DNA from: JAHJQZ01 sp963676075
GTDB lineage: Bacteria; Pseudomonadota; Alphaproteobacteria; Rhizobiales; Devosiaceae
Direction of reading: 5' to 3'
Assembly (NCBI GenBank): GCA_963676075.2
Contig: CAXXNZ010000002.1
Span: forward strand, 1-36,910
Length of the DNA stretch: 36,910 nucleotides
Below the pieces are notes generated by a model. That model saw only the letters and a list, made by a program, of their open reading frames with translations, was not told the origin of the DNA and did no database searches. The translations under genes and the position numbers were made by a program. Numbering within the stretch: the stretch's first letter is position 1; each line of letters opens with the position of its first letter. Shown in pieces: positions 1 to 8,355 of this stretch.

Positions 1-1700
1 AGAATGCCCTGTGGGACATCCGCAAGGGGCTGTTCGCCTCAGCCGGCGCCAGCCGCGACAAGGGCACGACCATGCTGACCGAGGACGTGGCGGCGCCGAT
101 CGACCGTCTGCCCGAACTCGTCGGCAAGCTCAGGCATCTGCTCGACGATCACGGCTATCAGGACGCCATCATTTTCGGCCACGCGCTCGCCGGAAACCTC
201 CACTTCCAGATGGCCGAGAATTTCGACCGGCCCGGCGCTGCCGACAAATTCGTCGCCTTCTGCGATGCGCTGGCCAATCTCATATCCGTCGATCTCGGCG
301 GTTCGCTCAAGGCCGAGCATGGCACCGGTCGTGCTGTCGCGCCCTATGTCGAGGTGGAATGGGGTAAAAAGGCCTACGCGATCATGGAGCGCGTCAAGGC
401 GCTGTTCGATCCGGACAGTCGGCTCAATCCGGGCGTCATGCTCAACGCGGATGACCGGATCCACGTCAAGAACCTCAAATCGATGACCGAGGCGGACGAT
501 ACGATCGATCTATGCATCGAATGCGGGTTCTGCGAGCCGGCCTGTCCCTCGGCCGGGCTGACCCTGACGCCGCGCCAGCGCATCGCCGTGACCCGCGAAC
601 AGGCGCGACTCGAAAAGGCCGGCGGTGCCATGGACCTGATGGAGGCACTTGCCGACGGCTTCGTTCATGCCGGCATGGACACCTGCGCGGCTTGCAATCT
701 GTGTTCGCTCAGGTGCCCGGTCGGCATCGAGACCGGCACCATGATCATGGGCAAACGCGCCGAAAAGCGCGGAAAAACCGCCGATCGCGTCGCGGCGCTC
801 GCCGCGTCGGCGACAGGCGCCATCGAAACCGGCTTCGGGTTTGCCGCCGGCGCCCAGACACTGGCGCGAAGCACCATCGGCAACAAAACCATCGACTCGG
901 TTACCAGCACTCTCAATTCCTGGTCGAAAGGCAAAATCCCGCGCCCCGGCAAGTCGATGCGGCCTGGTCCGGGCAGGCCGAAAACCGTCGAGACCACGGC
1001 AACGCGCGGGCGCGTGCTCTATTTCCCGGCCTGCGCCTCGCGCATGTTCGGCGCGCCCAAGGCCGATCTCGATCTGCTGCCGGTGACCGAAGCCATGGTG
1101 GCGCTGCTGGCGCGCGCCGGCTACCAGCCGGTGGTGCCCGAAAAGCTCTCGGGCGCCTGTTGCGGCCAGCCGTTCCAATCAAAGGGCTTTCCCGAGGAAG
1201 CCGAAAAGCTCGGCCGCAAGCTCGCCGACAAGCTGGACGCCACGCGTGGTCCGGGCGTCGTTGCCTCAGTCACCGACATGTCGACCTGCGCGCTCCATAT
1301 CCAGCGCGACGGCGGCGAGATGCGCGACAGCGCCGAGTTCCTTCTCGACATGGTGCTGCCTCATCTGACCATCACCCGCCCACTCCCTTCGATCGCCGTG
1401 CACCACAATTGCTCGGCCCAGCGCATGGACGAGCAAAAGCACACCGAAGCGCTGGCGCGGGCCGTCGCCCGAGATGTCGCCGTCCTGACCTCGACTACCT
1501 GCTGTGGCTTTGCTGGCGACAAGGGATTGTATGAGCCTGAACTCAACGCTCATGCGCTCAGGTTTGCAAAAAACGACGTGCCGGAGGGCTGCGCGCTCGG
1601 GGTGACGACGGTATCGACCTGCGCCATGGGCCTGACCGACACGCTCGGCATTCCCTTCGTCTCTCTGGCGAGTGCACTCGAATACGTCAGTCGGCCTTGA
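1..1700 (+). CDS. FAD-binding and Fe-S D-lactate dehydrogenase-like oxidoreductase (3' part)
   Basis: The frame is open from base 3 without a start codon, so the gene begins before the window. The visible N-terminal part is the end of an FAD-linked oxidase C-terminal domain (a DPDSRLNPGVM motif, as in D-lactate and glycolate oxidases). Two ferredoxin-type cysteine clusters follow (CIECGFCEPACP at 513-548 and CAACNLCSLRCP at 684-719). Two cysteine-rich CCG repeats come next, with CC pairs at about 1159 and 1500. Family knowledge: such fusions oxidise 2-hydroxy acids, typically D-lactate, and pass electrons through the Fe-S clusters to the respiratory chain at the inner membrane. The substrate cannot be read from sequence; glycolate or 2-hydroxyglutarate are alternatives. 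The neighbouring TetR gene lies 97 bp downstream on the same strand with its own operator, so it is probably not co-transcribed from here. Confidence 0.88.
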   Translation, partial: NALWDIRKGLFASAGASRDKGTTMLTEDVAAPIDRLPELVGKLRHLLDDHGYQDAIIFGHALAGNLHFQMAENFDRPGAADKFVAFCDALANLISVDLGGSLKAEHGTGRAVAPYVEVEWGKKAYAIMERVKALFDPDSRLNPGVMLNADDRIHVKNLKSMTEADDTIDLCIECGFCEPACPSAGLTLTPRQRIAVTREQARLEKAGGAMDLMEALADGFVHAGMDTCAACNLCSLRCPVGIETGTMIMGKRAEKRGKTADRVAALAASATGAIETGFGFAAGAQTLARSTIGNKTIDSVTSTLNSWSKGKIPRPGKSMRPGPGRPKTVETTATRGRVLYFPACASRMFGAPKADLDLLPVTEAMVALLARAGYQPVVPEKLSGACCGQPFQSKGFPEEAEKLGRKLADKLDATRGPGVVASVTDMSTCALHIQRDGGEMRDSAEFLLDMVLPHLTITRPLPSIAVHHNCSAQRMDEQKHTEALARAVARDVAVLTSTTCCGFAGDKGLYEPELNAHALRFAKNDVPEGCALGVTTVSTCAMGLTDTLGIPFVSLASALEYVSRP

Positions 1701-1760
1701 GGCGCGCTATCCCCCGGTCATCGCGGGCGCCAGATTGACCACAGGCGTGCGAAACCGCTA

Positions 1761-1776
1761 CAGACCGATCGGTCTG
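1761..1776. promoter_or_regulatory. Perfect 16-bp palindrome, probable TetR operator
   Basis: CAGACCGATCGGTCTG is fully self-complementary and ends 21 bp before the ATG of the TetR-family gene. A site of this form and position is typical of an autoregulatory TetR operator. Binding is inferred, not shown. Confidence 0.7.
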
Positions 1777-1797
1777 ACAGCTATCGAGTGATTCGCC

Positions 1798-2424
1798 ATG
1801 ACCGGTCACGCCTCCGACAAAGCCGCCGAAAGCCCGGACGCGGCCCCGCACGCCACGACGCGTGACCGCATTGTCGCGGCGAGTTTCCAGCTTTTCCTGC
1901 AGCACGGGTTCGATGGCACCGGGCTCAGTCAGATCCTTAAGGAAACCGGCCTGTCCAAGGGCGCTTTCTACCACTACTTCGCCTCCAAGGAGGCGCTTTA
2001 CCGCGAGGTGGTCGAAAGCTTCTTCCTCAATCCTGTCCGCCGCTTCGATTTCGATCATTTCGAAACCCAGGGTGTGCGCCAGAGCCGGGAATTCTTGGCC
2101 GATGCCTATGAGGAGCTTCCGGGGGCGGTCAAGGCGGCCGGCATCGACATGGCTCGCTATTTCGCCCTGTTCTTCGAGGCCTTTTCACGGCTCGACGACT
2201 TCCGCGACGAGATCCGCACCTACTACGCCAAACTGCTCAAGAGCCTGGCGCACCGGTCCTACCATCAGTACGAGATCGTGCCCAAGGCCGCCGAGATCCA
2301 TGCCGTCAACATCGTCGCCGCCTTCGAGGGTCGGCTGTTCCTTGATGCCGTGTTCGGCGCCGAGGGCATGGAGCCGATGCTTAGTGACGAAAACGTGCCA
2401 GAAAAAGCCAGAAATCTGGCCTGA
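1798..2424 (+). CDS. TetR/AcrR family transcriptional regulator
   Basis: A protein of 208 residues, the usual size of the family. Residues about 20-66 form the TetR helix-turn-helix: TTRDRIVAASFQLFLQHGF, then a second segment containing GLSKGAFYHYFASKEALY, the recognition-helix signature. The rest is a helical ligand-binding domain that I cannot assign to a ligand. The ATG sits just downstream of a perfect palindrome (1761-1776), which suggests that the protein represses its own transcription and perhaps other genes carrying the same site. It lies between a 2-hydroxy-acid dehydrogenase gene and a periplasmic/membrane redox operon, but nothing in the sequence shows which one it controls. Confidence 0.93.
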   Translation: MTGHASDKAAESPDAAPHATTRDRIVAASFQLFLQHGFDGTGLSQILKETGLSKGAFYHYFASKEALYREVVESFFLNPVRRFDFDHFETQGVRQSREFLADAYEELPGAVKAAGIDMARYFALFFEAFSRLDDFRDEIRTYYAKLLKSLAHRSYHQYEIVPKAAEIHAVNIVAAFEGRLFLDAVFGAEGMEPMLSDENVPEKARNLA

Positions 2425-2466
2425 TCGATCGGGCCGCGGGCGCGCAATTGTGGCGAACCTGCCCCA

Positions 2467-2521
2467 AACCTGACGCCAACATTACAGAGAATTCGCTGTG
2501 ATTTCAGCCCGCCGTCAGGTT
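2467..2521. promoter_or_regulatory. Nested inverted repeats upstream of the DUF2271 operon
   Basis: A 9-bp exact inverted repeat (AACCTGACG at 2467-2475, CGTCAGGTT at 2513-2521) encloses an imperfect palindrome, ACAGAGAATTCGCTGT at 2484-2499. This is the only intergenic space before the redox operon, so it probably holds the promoter and a regulator site. It could also form the transcription end of the TetR gene, but no U-tract follows it. Confidence 0.35.
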
Positions 2522-2567
2522 GAAACCATCATGTGACGCCGAACCAAACAAGTTCGGGATCACATAC

Positions 2568-3035
2568 GTGAAAAAGCTCGCCCTAATCCTTTTGATGAGT
2601 ACGGCCCTGATTGCGCCGAGTGCGGCCGAGGCCGCCAATGTCACCGTTCAGGTCGACATCAAGCCCTACTCCGGCCCCGGCGCCTATCTGGCCGTCTATC
2701 TCGTTGATCAGACCGGCGCTTACAAGTCGACCCTCTGGGTCGCCGGCACCCATCCCCGCTACCTCGGCGCATTGCGCGGCTGGGTCCGCGGCTTCACCGG
2801 CGCCGGTGAAAACTCGATTGCCGGCATTTCCGGTGCCAGCGTCGGGGCGGGCCGCTCGCTGAAAATCAGCTTCAACGTCTCCGATGCCCTGATCAACGCC
2901 GGCTACAAGGTCGTGGTCGATACCGCCGTCGAGCACTGGGGCGAATACACCGCCGAGGCCGCCGTGCCCCTCAAGACCGGCGGCGGCAGCGCCTCTGGAC
3001 AGGGCGTCGTCAACCGCCTGACCGTTTCGATGTAA
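2568..3035 (+). CDS. DUF2271 periplasmic protein
   Basis: I chose the GTG at 2568 because it starts a clean signal peptide (KKLALILLMSTALIAPSAAEA, cleavage near AEA-AN). A TTG at 2520 in the same frame is possible but would bury the signal sequence. The mature protein is about 130 residues and has the DUF2271 pattern: VTVQVDIKPYSGPGAYLAVYL, then a tryptophan and LRGWVRGFTGAGENSIAGISGAS, ending in a beta-rich segment. Function is unknown. Family knowledge: DUF2271 genes commonly sit beside PepSY membrane flavoreductases and ApbE, exactly as here; the PepSY gene starts 19 bp downstream. The likely role is as an exported component of that redox module. No cysteine or CXXCH haem motif is visible in the mature part. 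Confidence 0.8.
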   Translation: MKKLALILLMSTALIAPSAAEAANVTVQVDIKPYSGPGAYLAVYLVDQTGAYKSTLWVAGTHPRYLGALRGWVRGFTGAGENSIAGISGASVGAGRSLKISFNVSDALINAGYKVVVDTAVEHWGEYTAEAAVPLKTGGGSASGQGVVNRLTVSM

Positions 3036-3054
3036 TCGGCAAAGGACTCCGTCA

Positions 3055-5259
3055 ATGTTGCGTAAACTGCACGCCTGTCCCGCCCTGATCGCCGGAGCCC
3101 TGGTCGCCTTCATGGCGCTGACCGGCGCCATCCTGTCCCTGGAACCGGTTGTCAATGCCGTAACGGCACCGCAATCGGGCGCGACCGCCACGTCCAGTCT
3201 GGCCGATCTTGCGGCAGGAGCTGCCGCCAATATCGGTAGCGTGCAGCGCATCGTCCGCCACGCCAGCGGTGAGATGATCGCCTATCACATGGGCGCAAAC
3301 GGACCGGCCGCCGATGTGGTCAATGCCAGCGGCCAGAGTCTTGGCGCCTACCAGCCGTCCGCTTTCTTCCAGTTCTTCACTGAACTGCACCGCGCCTTCC
3401 TGTCGGGCGATACCGGCCGCATCTTCGCCGGCAGCGCTGCCGCGGCACTGATCGTGCTGAGCGTCGGCGGCATCTTCCTTTTGGCCCAAAGGCTTGGTGG
3501 CTGGAAAAAGTTCTTCACCTCCGCCAAAGGCACGCTCAGCCAGCGCCTGCATGTCGAGCTGTCTCGCGTCGGTGTCATAATTCTGACCGTGCTGTCCGTT
3601 ACCGGCTTGTGGATGACGCTGTCCTTTTTCGGACTGATCGGCGCCAGTGACGCCGGGTTCTCCTTTCCGCCGCAATCGAGCGGCACGACAGTCATGGCGA
3701 CGGCGCAAATGCCGGCATTGCAGTCTGTTTCGCTCGCCGATTTCCGCGAACTGGTCTTTCCCGCCGCCGGCGATCCGACCGATGTATTCACCCTCACCAC
3801 TGCTTCGGGCTCGGGTTCTATCGACCAGACGACCGGCACCTTGCTGAGCTTTGCCGCCAATTCGCCCTGGCAGAGCTTTTATCAGCTCGTCTACACCCTC
3901 CACACCGGCCAGGGTGTCTGGTGGTACGCGCTGCTGCTCGGCGCCGGGGCCCTGACCATTCCGGTGCTGTTCGTTACCGGCCTGGTGATGTGGCTGAGGC
4001 GCTGGCGCAACACCGTGCGGATCCGCGGCAATGCCCGCGCCCAGGACGCCGAAACCATTATTCTGGTCGGCTCGGAAGGCAATTCCACTTGGGGATTTGC
4101 CAAAACGCTCCATGCCGAGCTGACATCCGAGGGCGCCTCCGTCCACGTCGCCGCCATGAACGATCTGCAGCGCCACTACCGTTCCGCCAGACAGTTGATC
4201 GTCATGAGCGCGACCTATGGCGATGGCGACGCACCGGCAAGCGCCAAGCGCTTCCTGAGCAAGCTCGAGCGCTTCGAGGCGCCCGATAATCTGAAAACTG
4301 CCGTGCTCGGCTTCGGCGACCGGTCATTCGCCGATTACTGTGGCTATGCCACGAAGGTTGAAGCGGCCTTGCGCGATAAGGGCTTCCGTCCGCTGCTTGA
4401 TTTCGCGACGATCAACCGCCAGTCGGCCCAGAGCTTTGGCGAATGGGGCGATGCGCTCGGCCGGGCGCTCAACCGCAAGCTGGTTCTGAGGCATGAAGCC
4501 GAGCTGCCGAAATTGCAGGGGTTCGTGCTCGAATCGCGCCGCGATTATGGCCAGGATTACCAGACGCCGCGTTCGATCCTGCGGTTCCGCGCTACCAATG
4601 CCAAATCCTGGCGCAGCCGGTTCGGCTTCGGCTCGTCCTATGAGGCGGGCGATCTTGTCGGCATCGTGCCGCCGGGCTCGACCATCCCGCGCTATTACTC
4701 GCTGTCCTCGTCCTCGCGCGACGGATTCCTGGAGATCTGTGTGTCCAAGCAGCCGGGCGGCGTTTGCTCCACCTACCTCTGCGACCTGCAGCCGGGTGAC
4801 GAGATCGGCGGCTTCCTCAAGCAGAACCTCGCCTTCAGGGCGCCGCGCGGTAACAAGCCGTTGATCCTGATCGGCGCAGGCACCGGTATCGCCCCATTTG
4901 TTGGGCACCTGAGGGCCAATCGCGGCCACCGTCCGGCCTATCTCTACTGGGGCGGACGCGATCCGTCCTCGGACTTCCTGTTCCGCGAGGAACTCACTGG
5001 CTTTCGCAGGAACGGCCGCCTGACGGGCGCGCGTATCGTTTTCTCGCGGGCCGTCACCCACCGCTATGTCCAGGATGAAGTGCGCGACGATGCCGAATTC
5101 CTGCGCGAAAGCGTTGCCAAGGGCGCCCGTATTCTGGTTTGCGGCGGTTCCAGCATGGCCCGTGGCGTCGCCGAAGCCCTCGACGAGGTGCTGGCGCCGC
5201 TCAAGCTCTCGACGTCTGCACTCAAGCAATCTGGACGCCTCATGGAGGATGTTTACTGA
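3055..5259 (+). CDS. PepSY-membrane / flavodoxin / ferredoxin-NADP reductase fusion
   Basis: A protein of 734 residues, preceded by AAAGGA eight bases before the ATG. Order of parts: TM1 (about 8-29), a periplasmic PepSY-like loop, TM2 (about 123-145), TM3 (about 171-194), a second periplasmic loop, TM4 (about 289-313), a cytosolic flavodoxin-like FMN domain (about 333-475, with GSEGNSTWGFAK and SATYGDGDAP), then an FAD/NADPH module (about 495-734) with PRYYSLSSSS, GAGTGIAPFVGHLR and a terminal aromatic residue (DVY). Histidines H112, H166 and H283 near the membrane edges could be haem ligands. Family knowledge: such proteins carry electrons from NADPH across the inner membrane. An SGATATS stretch at residues 41-47, just after TM1, resembles the ApbE flavinylation motif. 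The gene overlaps apbE by one base. Confidence 0.88.
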   Translation: MLRKLHACPALIAGALVAFMALTGAILSLEPVVNAVTAPQSGATATSSLADLAAGAAANIGSVQRIVRHASGEMIAYHMGANGPAADVVNASGQSLGAYQPSAFFQFFTELHRAFLSGDTGRIFAGSAAAALIVLSVGGIFLLAQRLGGWKKFFTSAKGTLSQRLHVELSRVGVIILTVLSVTGLWMTLSFFGLIGASDAGFSFPPQSSGTTVMATAQMPALQSVSLADFRELVFPAAGDPTDVFTLTTASGSGSIDQTTGTLLSFAANSPWQSFYQLVYTLHTGQGVWWYALLLGAGALTIPVLFVTGLVMWLRRWRNTVRIRGNARAQDAETIILVGSEGNSTWGFAKTLHAELTSEGASVHVAAMNDLQRHYRSARQLIVMSATYGDGDAPASAKRFLSKLERFEAPDNLKTAVLGFGDRSFADYCGYATKVEAALRDKGFRPLLDFATINRQSAQSFGEWGDALGRALNRKLVLRHEAELPKLQGFVLESRRDYGQDYQTPRSILRFRATNAKSWRSRFGFGSSYEAGDLVGIVPPGSTIPRYYSLSSSSRDGFLEICVSKQPGGVCSTYLCDLQPGDEIGGFLKQNLAFRAPRGNKPLILIGAGTGIAPFVGHLRANRGHRPAYLYWGGRDPSSDFLFREELTGFRRNGRLTGARIVFSRAVTHRYVQDEVRDDAEFLRESVAKGARILVCGGSSMARGVAEALDEVLAPLKLSTSALKQSGRLMEDVY

Positions 5260-6257
5260 TGTATGTCGAAGATCTGGCCGGAACCCGGCCCACCCCGGCG
5301 CTGGTGCGCCGTTCGCTCAACGGCGAAACCATGGGCACGCGCTGGTCGGCGCTGTTCTACGCTCTTGAAAGCGTCGACATGACGATGATCGAGGTGGCGC
5401 TGCAGCGGGCGGTGGACGAGGTCGACATACAGATGTCGCCGTTCAAACCGGATTCGGTCGTCAGTCACCTCAACCACGCCATGCCCGGCATCTTCATCGA
5501 CCTGCCACGCGAGACCTATGACGTCTTGCTGGCAGGACTCGAGATCAACGCCCTGACCCAGGGCGCCTTCGATCCGTTTGTCGGCGAATCGGTGCTTGCC
5601 TGGGGCTTTGGCGCCGACGGCGATGAGCCTGATGCTGCCCGCATCGCCGCCATTGGCGAGGATTGGGGCAAACAGGGCCGCGCCGTGACCCTCGACAGGG
5701 AGACGCGCCGCATCCGCCGCGAAGGCAAGATCAAGCTCGACCTGTGCGGCATCGCCAAAGGCTATGGCGTTGACCGGCTGTCCGAAGTCCTGAGTGAATT
5801 CGGCATCACCAGCCATCTGGTCTCGATCGACGGTGAAGTGCGGGCAGAGGGCCTGCAGCCGGGCGGTCGCGGCTGGGGCATTGCCATCGAGCGTCCTGAC
5901 GAGACGGCGCGCGACATGGCTTTCTCAATCGAGATTTCCGACATGGCGGTGGCCACATCAGGCAATTATCGCCACGCCCATGTCGTTGGCGGCCGCAAGG
6001 TTTCACACACCATCGATCCCCACACCGGCGCGCCGGTCGACAACAGGCTGGCCTCGGTGTCGGTTCTGGCCGACACCTGTATGCTTGCCGATGCATTGGC
6101 GACGGCGCTCATGGTGATGGGCACCGAAAACGCCCTTGTCTTTGCCGACGCCAATGGAATCGCTGCACTCCTGATCGAATCGGATGAGAACGGCACCCAG
6201 CGCCTGATCCCGACCAAGCGGTTTGCCGTGCCGAGCGGCATGCTTGCCGCCGCATGA
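5259..6257 (+). CDS. apbE: ApbE-family FAD:protein FMN transferase
   Basis: The ATG at 5259 overlaps the stop codon of the flavoreductase gene (TGATG), so the two are translationally coupled; the longer in-frame extension to 5139 lies inside that gene and is unlikely. The product has 332 residues. ApbE landmarks are GETMGTRWSA near the N terminus, LDLCGIAKGYGVDRL (usually LDLGGIAKG, with Cys here in place of Gly), VATSGNYRH, SHTIDPHTGAPV, and the metal-binding region LADALATALMVMG. The family attaches FMN to a Thr or Ser of target proteins, taking it from FAD with Mg2+. There is no signal peptide or lipobox: the protein starts MYVEDLAGTR, so it should be cytosolic, whereas many bacterial ApbEs are exported. 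The flavoreductase encoded just upstream is the obvious partner. Confidence 0.93.
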   Translation: MYVEDLAGTRPTPALVRRSLNGETMGTRWSALFYALESVDMTMIEVALQRAVDEVDIQMSPFKPDSVVSHLNHAMPGIFIDLPRETYDVLLAGLEINALTQGAFDPFVGESVLAWGFGADGDEPDAARIAAIGEDWGKQGRAVTLDRETRRIRREGKIKLDLCGIAKGYGVDRLSEVLSEFGITSHLVSIDGEVRAEGLQPGGRGWGIAIERPDETARDMAFSIEISDMAVATSGNYRHAHVVGGRKVSHTIDPHTGAPVDNRLASVSVLADTCMLADALATALMVMGTENALVFADANGIAALLIESDENGTQRLIPTKRFAVPSGMLAAA

Positions 6258-6303
6258 TCACCTGTCAGGGATGATGGTTCACACAAAAAGCTGAAGTGCC
6301 CGC

Positions 6304-6318
6304 CCGGCCTAAGGCCGG
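6304..6318 (+). terminator. GC hairpin after the apbE operon
   Basis: CCGGCC-TAA-GGCCGG lies 46 bp downstream of the apbE stop codon. The stem is strong but no run of T follows, so a role as terminator is only possible. Confidence 0.35.
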
Positions 6319-6330
6319 CGCGGCACAAAT

Positions 6331-6348
6331 CCGCCCCGAAAGAGGCGG
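6331..6348 (-). terminator. Hairpin downstream of tRNA-Gly
   Basis: On the minus strand this reads CCGCCTC-TTTC-GGGGCGG, followed by ATTTGT, 23 bases past the tRNA 3' end. It is a plausible factor-independent terminator with one G-T pair and a weak T-tract. Confidence 0.45.
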
Positions 6349-6370
6349 TGAACCGTTCTGTTTGGGAAAA

Positions 6371-6445
6371 TGGAGCGGGCGATGAGATTCGAACTCACGA
6401 CATCAACCTTGGCAAGGTTGCGCTCTACCCCTGAGCTACGCCCGC
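6371..6445 (-). tRNA. tRNA-Gly (anticodon GCC)
   Basis: The minus strand folds as a complete cloverleaf. The acceptor stem is GCGGGCG/CGCCCGC, the D arm contains AGCTCAGGGGTAGAGC, and the anticodon stem is CAACC/GGTTG around the loop TTGCCAA with anticodon GCC. The T loop is TTCGAAT, the discriminator base is U, and the terminal CCA is encoded. It reads GGC codons and stands alone, divergent from the thioredoxin-like gene. Confidence 0.97.
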
Positions 6446-6731
6446 TTGTCACGACACCCTTGCGATCAGCCATCAAGGCTTGGCGCAGGGCCGGTGCGCG
6501 CCTATATGCCGAAATCGAAACGGGTTTGCAACCGAAAACTCGCCGCATCGTTGACGCAGGAGAGACTTGCATTGATGAGGGCCTGTCTGCGACAACGGGG
6601 CGAACGCAAATTCGGGACGGCCGATTAGGGTCGACCGGGCAAATCTGCGATTGGCATAAAGTTCCGGAGCCGCGCTCCGATCCCCTTCAGGACGGGTGAA
6701 GGCGCCGGAAACTTCTCAAAGGATGAATGAA

Positions 6732-7664
6732 ATGACACTCGAAAACGGCGTTGCGGCCACTGGAGCCGGACAAAGCGCCCTCGTGGTCGAGGCCACGTCC
6801 GCGACATTCCAGCGCGATGTCATCGACGCCTCGCGCACCCAGCCGGTTCTCGTTGATTTCTGGGCGCCCTGGTGTGGCCCCTGCCGCACGCTCGGCCCGG
6901 CCATCGAGCGCGTCGTCAACGATCTCAAGGGCAAGGTCAAGCTCGTCAAGATCAACGTCGACGAGAATCAGGAGATTGCCGGCCAGCTGCGCATCCAGTC
7001 GATCCCGACCGTTTATGCCTTTGCCGACGGCAAGCCTGTCGACGGTTTCATGGGCGCCTTGCCCGAAGGCGAGATCCGCCGCTTCGTCGATCACATCCTG
7101 CAAAGCGCCCCCAAAGGCGAAAGCGCCGATGCCGGCGACGACCTTGCCAAGGCTCTGGAGGCGGCCGGCGAAGCCGCCGAGGCCGGTGATTTTGCCACCG
7201 CCGAACAGATCTATGCCGCAATCCTTGATCAGCAGCCTGCCAATGTCGATGCCCTGATGGGTCTTGCCGGGCTCTACCACAAGGCCGGGCAGATTGATCA
7301 GGTCAAGGCGGTGCTGGGTGTTTTGCCGGAAGAGGGCAAGTCCCATCCGGGCTACCCAGCACTCGAAAAGGCGGTGGCTCTGCAGGAAGAGGCCGCTGGC
7401 GTCGGCTCCGTCGAGGACCTCGAACGTCGGGTCGCTGCCAATGAGGACGACCACCAGGCCCGGTTCGATCTGGCCATTGCCCTCAACGCCAAGGGGATGC
7501 GCACCGAAGCGGCCGAGGCGCTGGTTGCGTTGATGCGCCGCGACCGGACCTGGAACGATGATGGTGCCCGCAAGAAGCTGCTTGAGCTTCTCGAAGCCTG
7601 GGGCCCCAAGGATCCCGCCACCCTCAAGGGCCGGCGGCTTTTGTCCGCAGCCCTGTTTTCGTGA
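6732..7664 (+). CDS. cnoX: CnoX/YbbN-like thioredoxin-TPR co-chaperone
   Basis: I chose the ATG at 6732 because AAAGGA at 6718-6723 lies eight bases before it; the ATG at 6723 overlaps that ribosome site and a GTG at 6696 lacks one. The product has 310 residues. Residues about 16-125 are a thioredoxin fold with a complete WCGPC active site (W47-C51) and a cis-proline region (SIPTVYAF). The rest is helical with TPR-like repeats (GDFATAEQIYAAIL, then ALMGLAGLYHKAGQIDQVKAVL). Family knowledge: CnoX proteins hold unfolded clients and protect them from over-oxidation; in E. coli the CXXC is lost, while alphaproteobacterial forms keep it and can act as redox enzymes. The gene stands directly upstream of a Lon-N-domain gene, which suits a proteostasis role. 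Confidence 0.88.
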   Translation: MTLENGVAATGAGQSALVVEATSATFQRDVIDASRTQPVLVDFWAPWCGPCRTLGPAIERVVNDLKGKVKLVKINVDENQEIAGQLRIQSIPTVYAFADGKPVDGFMGALPEGEIRRFVDHILQSAPKGESADAGDDLAKALEAAGEAAEAGDFATAEQIYAAILDQQPANVDALMGLAGLYHKAGQIDQVKAVLGVLPEEGKSHPGYPALEKAVALQEEAAGVGSVEDLERRVAANEDDHQARFDLAIALNAKGMRTEAAEALVALMRRDRTWNDDGARKKLLELLEAWGPKDPATLKGRRLLSAALFS

Positions 7665-7676
7665 GGACCAAGCCTG

Positions 7677-8339
7677 TTGCGTAAGGCCGAAACCGTCTTC
7701 GATCTGCCAGAGAGCGCCCCGGTGTTTGTACTCAGCGGGGCGCTGCTGCTGCCGAGCACCAGCCGCCCGCTCAACGTTTTCGAGCCACGCTATGTCGAGC
7801 TTGTCGACAAGGCGCTCGGCGAGGATCGGCTGGTCGTTCTGGTGCAGCCGAAAAGCACCAAGGAAGAATCGCCGGAGGGCAAGGACGTCGAGCTGCGCGA
7901 GACCGGCTGTCTCGGGCGCATCGTTCATTTCGAGGAAAGCGCCGACGATCACTATCTGATCGTGCTCGAAGGCGTATGCCGGGTGCAGCTCGAAACCGAA
8001 CTGACGGGTGACGAGCCGTTCCGGCGCTTCACCTTCGACGCCAAGCCGTTTGCCGGCGATTTTGAACCGTCGCGCGGCGAGGAACAGGTCGACCGCAACC
8101 GCTTTGTCACCCTGATGAAGTCCTATGCCGACTTCGCCGATATCGATGTCGACTGGGAAGAGGTCGACCAGACCGGTACGGCAGACCTGGTCAATGTCAC
8201 CTCGATGCTTGCGCCGTTCGGCCCGGCCGAGCGCCAACTACTGCTGGAGGCGCCGAGCCTGAAGGAACGGGCCGAGGCGCTGGTGGCATTGGCCGAGGTT
8301 GAAATGGCCCGCTCGCGTTCGGGCCATATGCTGCAATAG
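7677..8339 (+). CDS. Lon N-terminal (LON substrate-binding) domain protein
   Basis: A protein of 220 residues that starts with TTG; GAGGA lies ten bases before it and overlaps the cnoX stop region, and the gap from cnoX is only 12 bp, so the two are an operon. Almost the whole protein is one LON domain: VFVLSGALLLPSTSRPLNVFEPRYVELVD near the N terminus, LGRIVHFEESADDHYLIVLEGVCRVQL in the middle, and a helical C-terminal end. No AAA+ or protease domain follows, so it is a stand-alone LON-domain protein, as is common in alphaproteobacteria. Its exact role is unknown; substrate recognition or regulation in protein quality control is inferred from the domain and its neighbour. Confidence 0.87.
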   Translation: MRKAETVFDLPESAPVFVLSGALLLPSTSRPLNVFEPRYVELVDKALGEDRLVVLVQPKSTKEESPEGKDVELRETGCLGRIVHFEESADDHYLIVLEGVCRVQLETELTGDEPFRRFTFDAKPFAGDFEPSRGEEQVDRNRFVTLMKSYADFADIDVDWEEVDQTGTADLVNVTSMLAPFGPAERQLLLEAPSLKERAEALVALAEVEMARSRSGHMLQ

Positions 8340-8355
8340 CCATTTCGGGGGCGTC

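Noticed and set aside
6687..8237. Minus-strand open frame of 516 codons over cnoX and the LON-domain gene
   Set aside because: It covers two well-supported plus-strand genes and their junction, and has no recognisable protein features.
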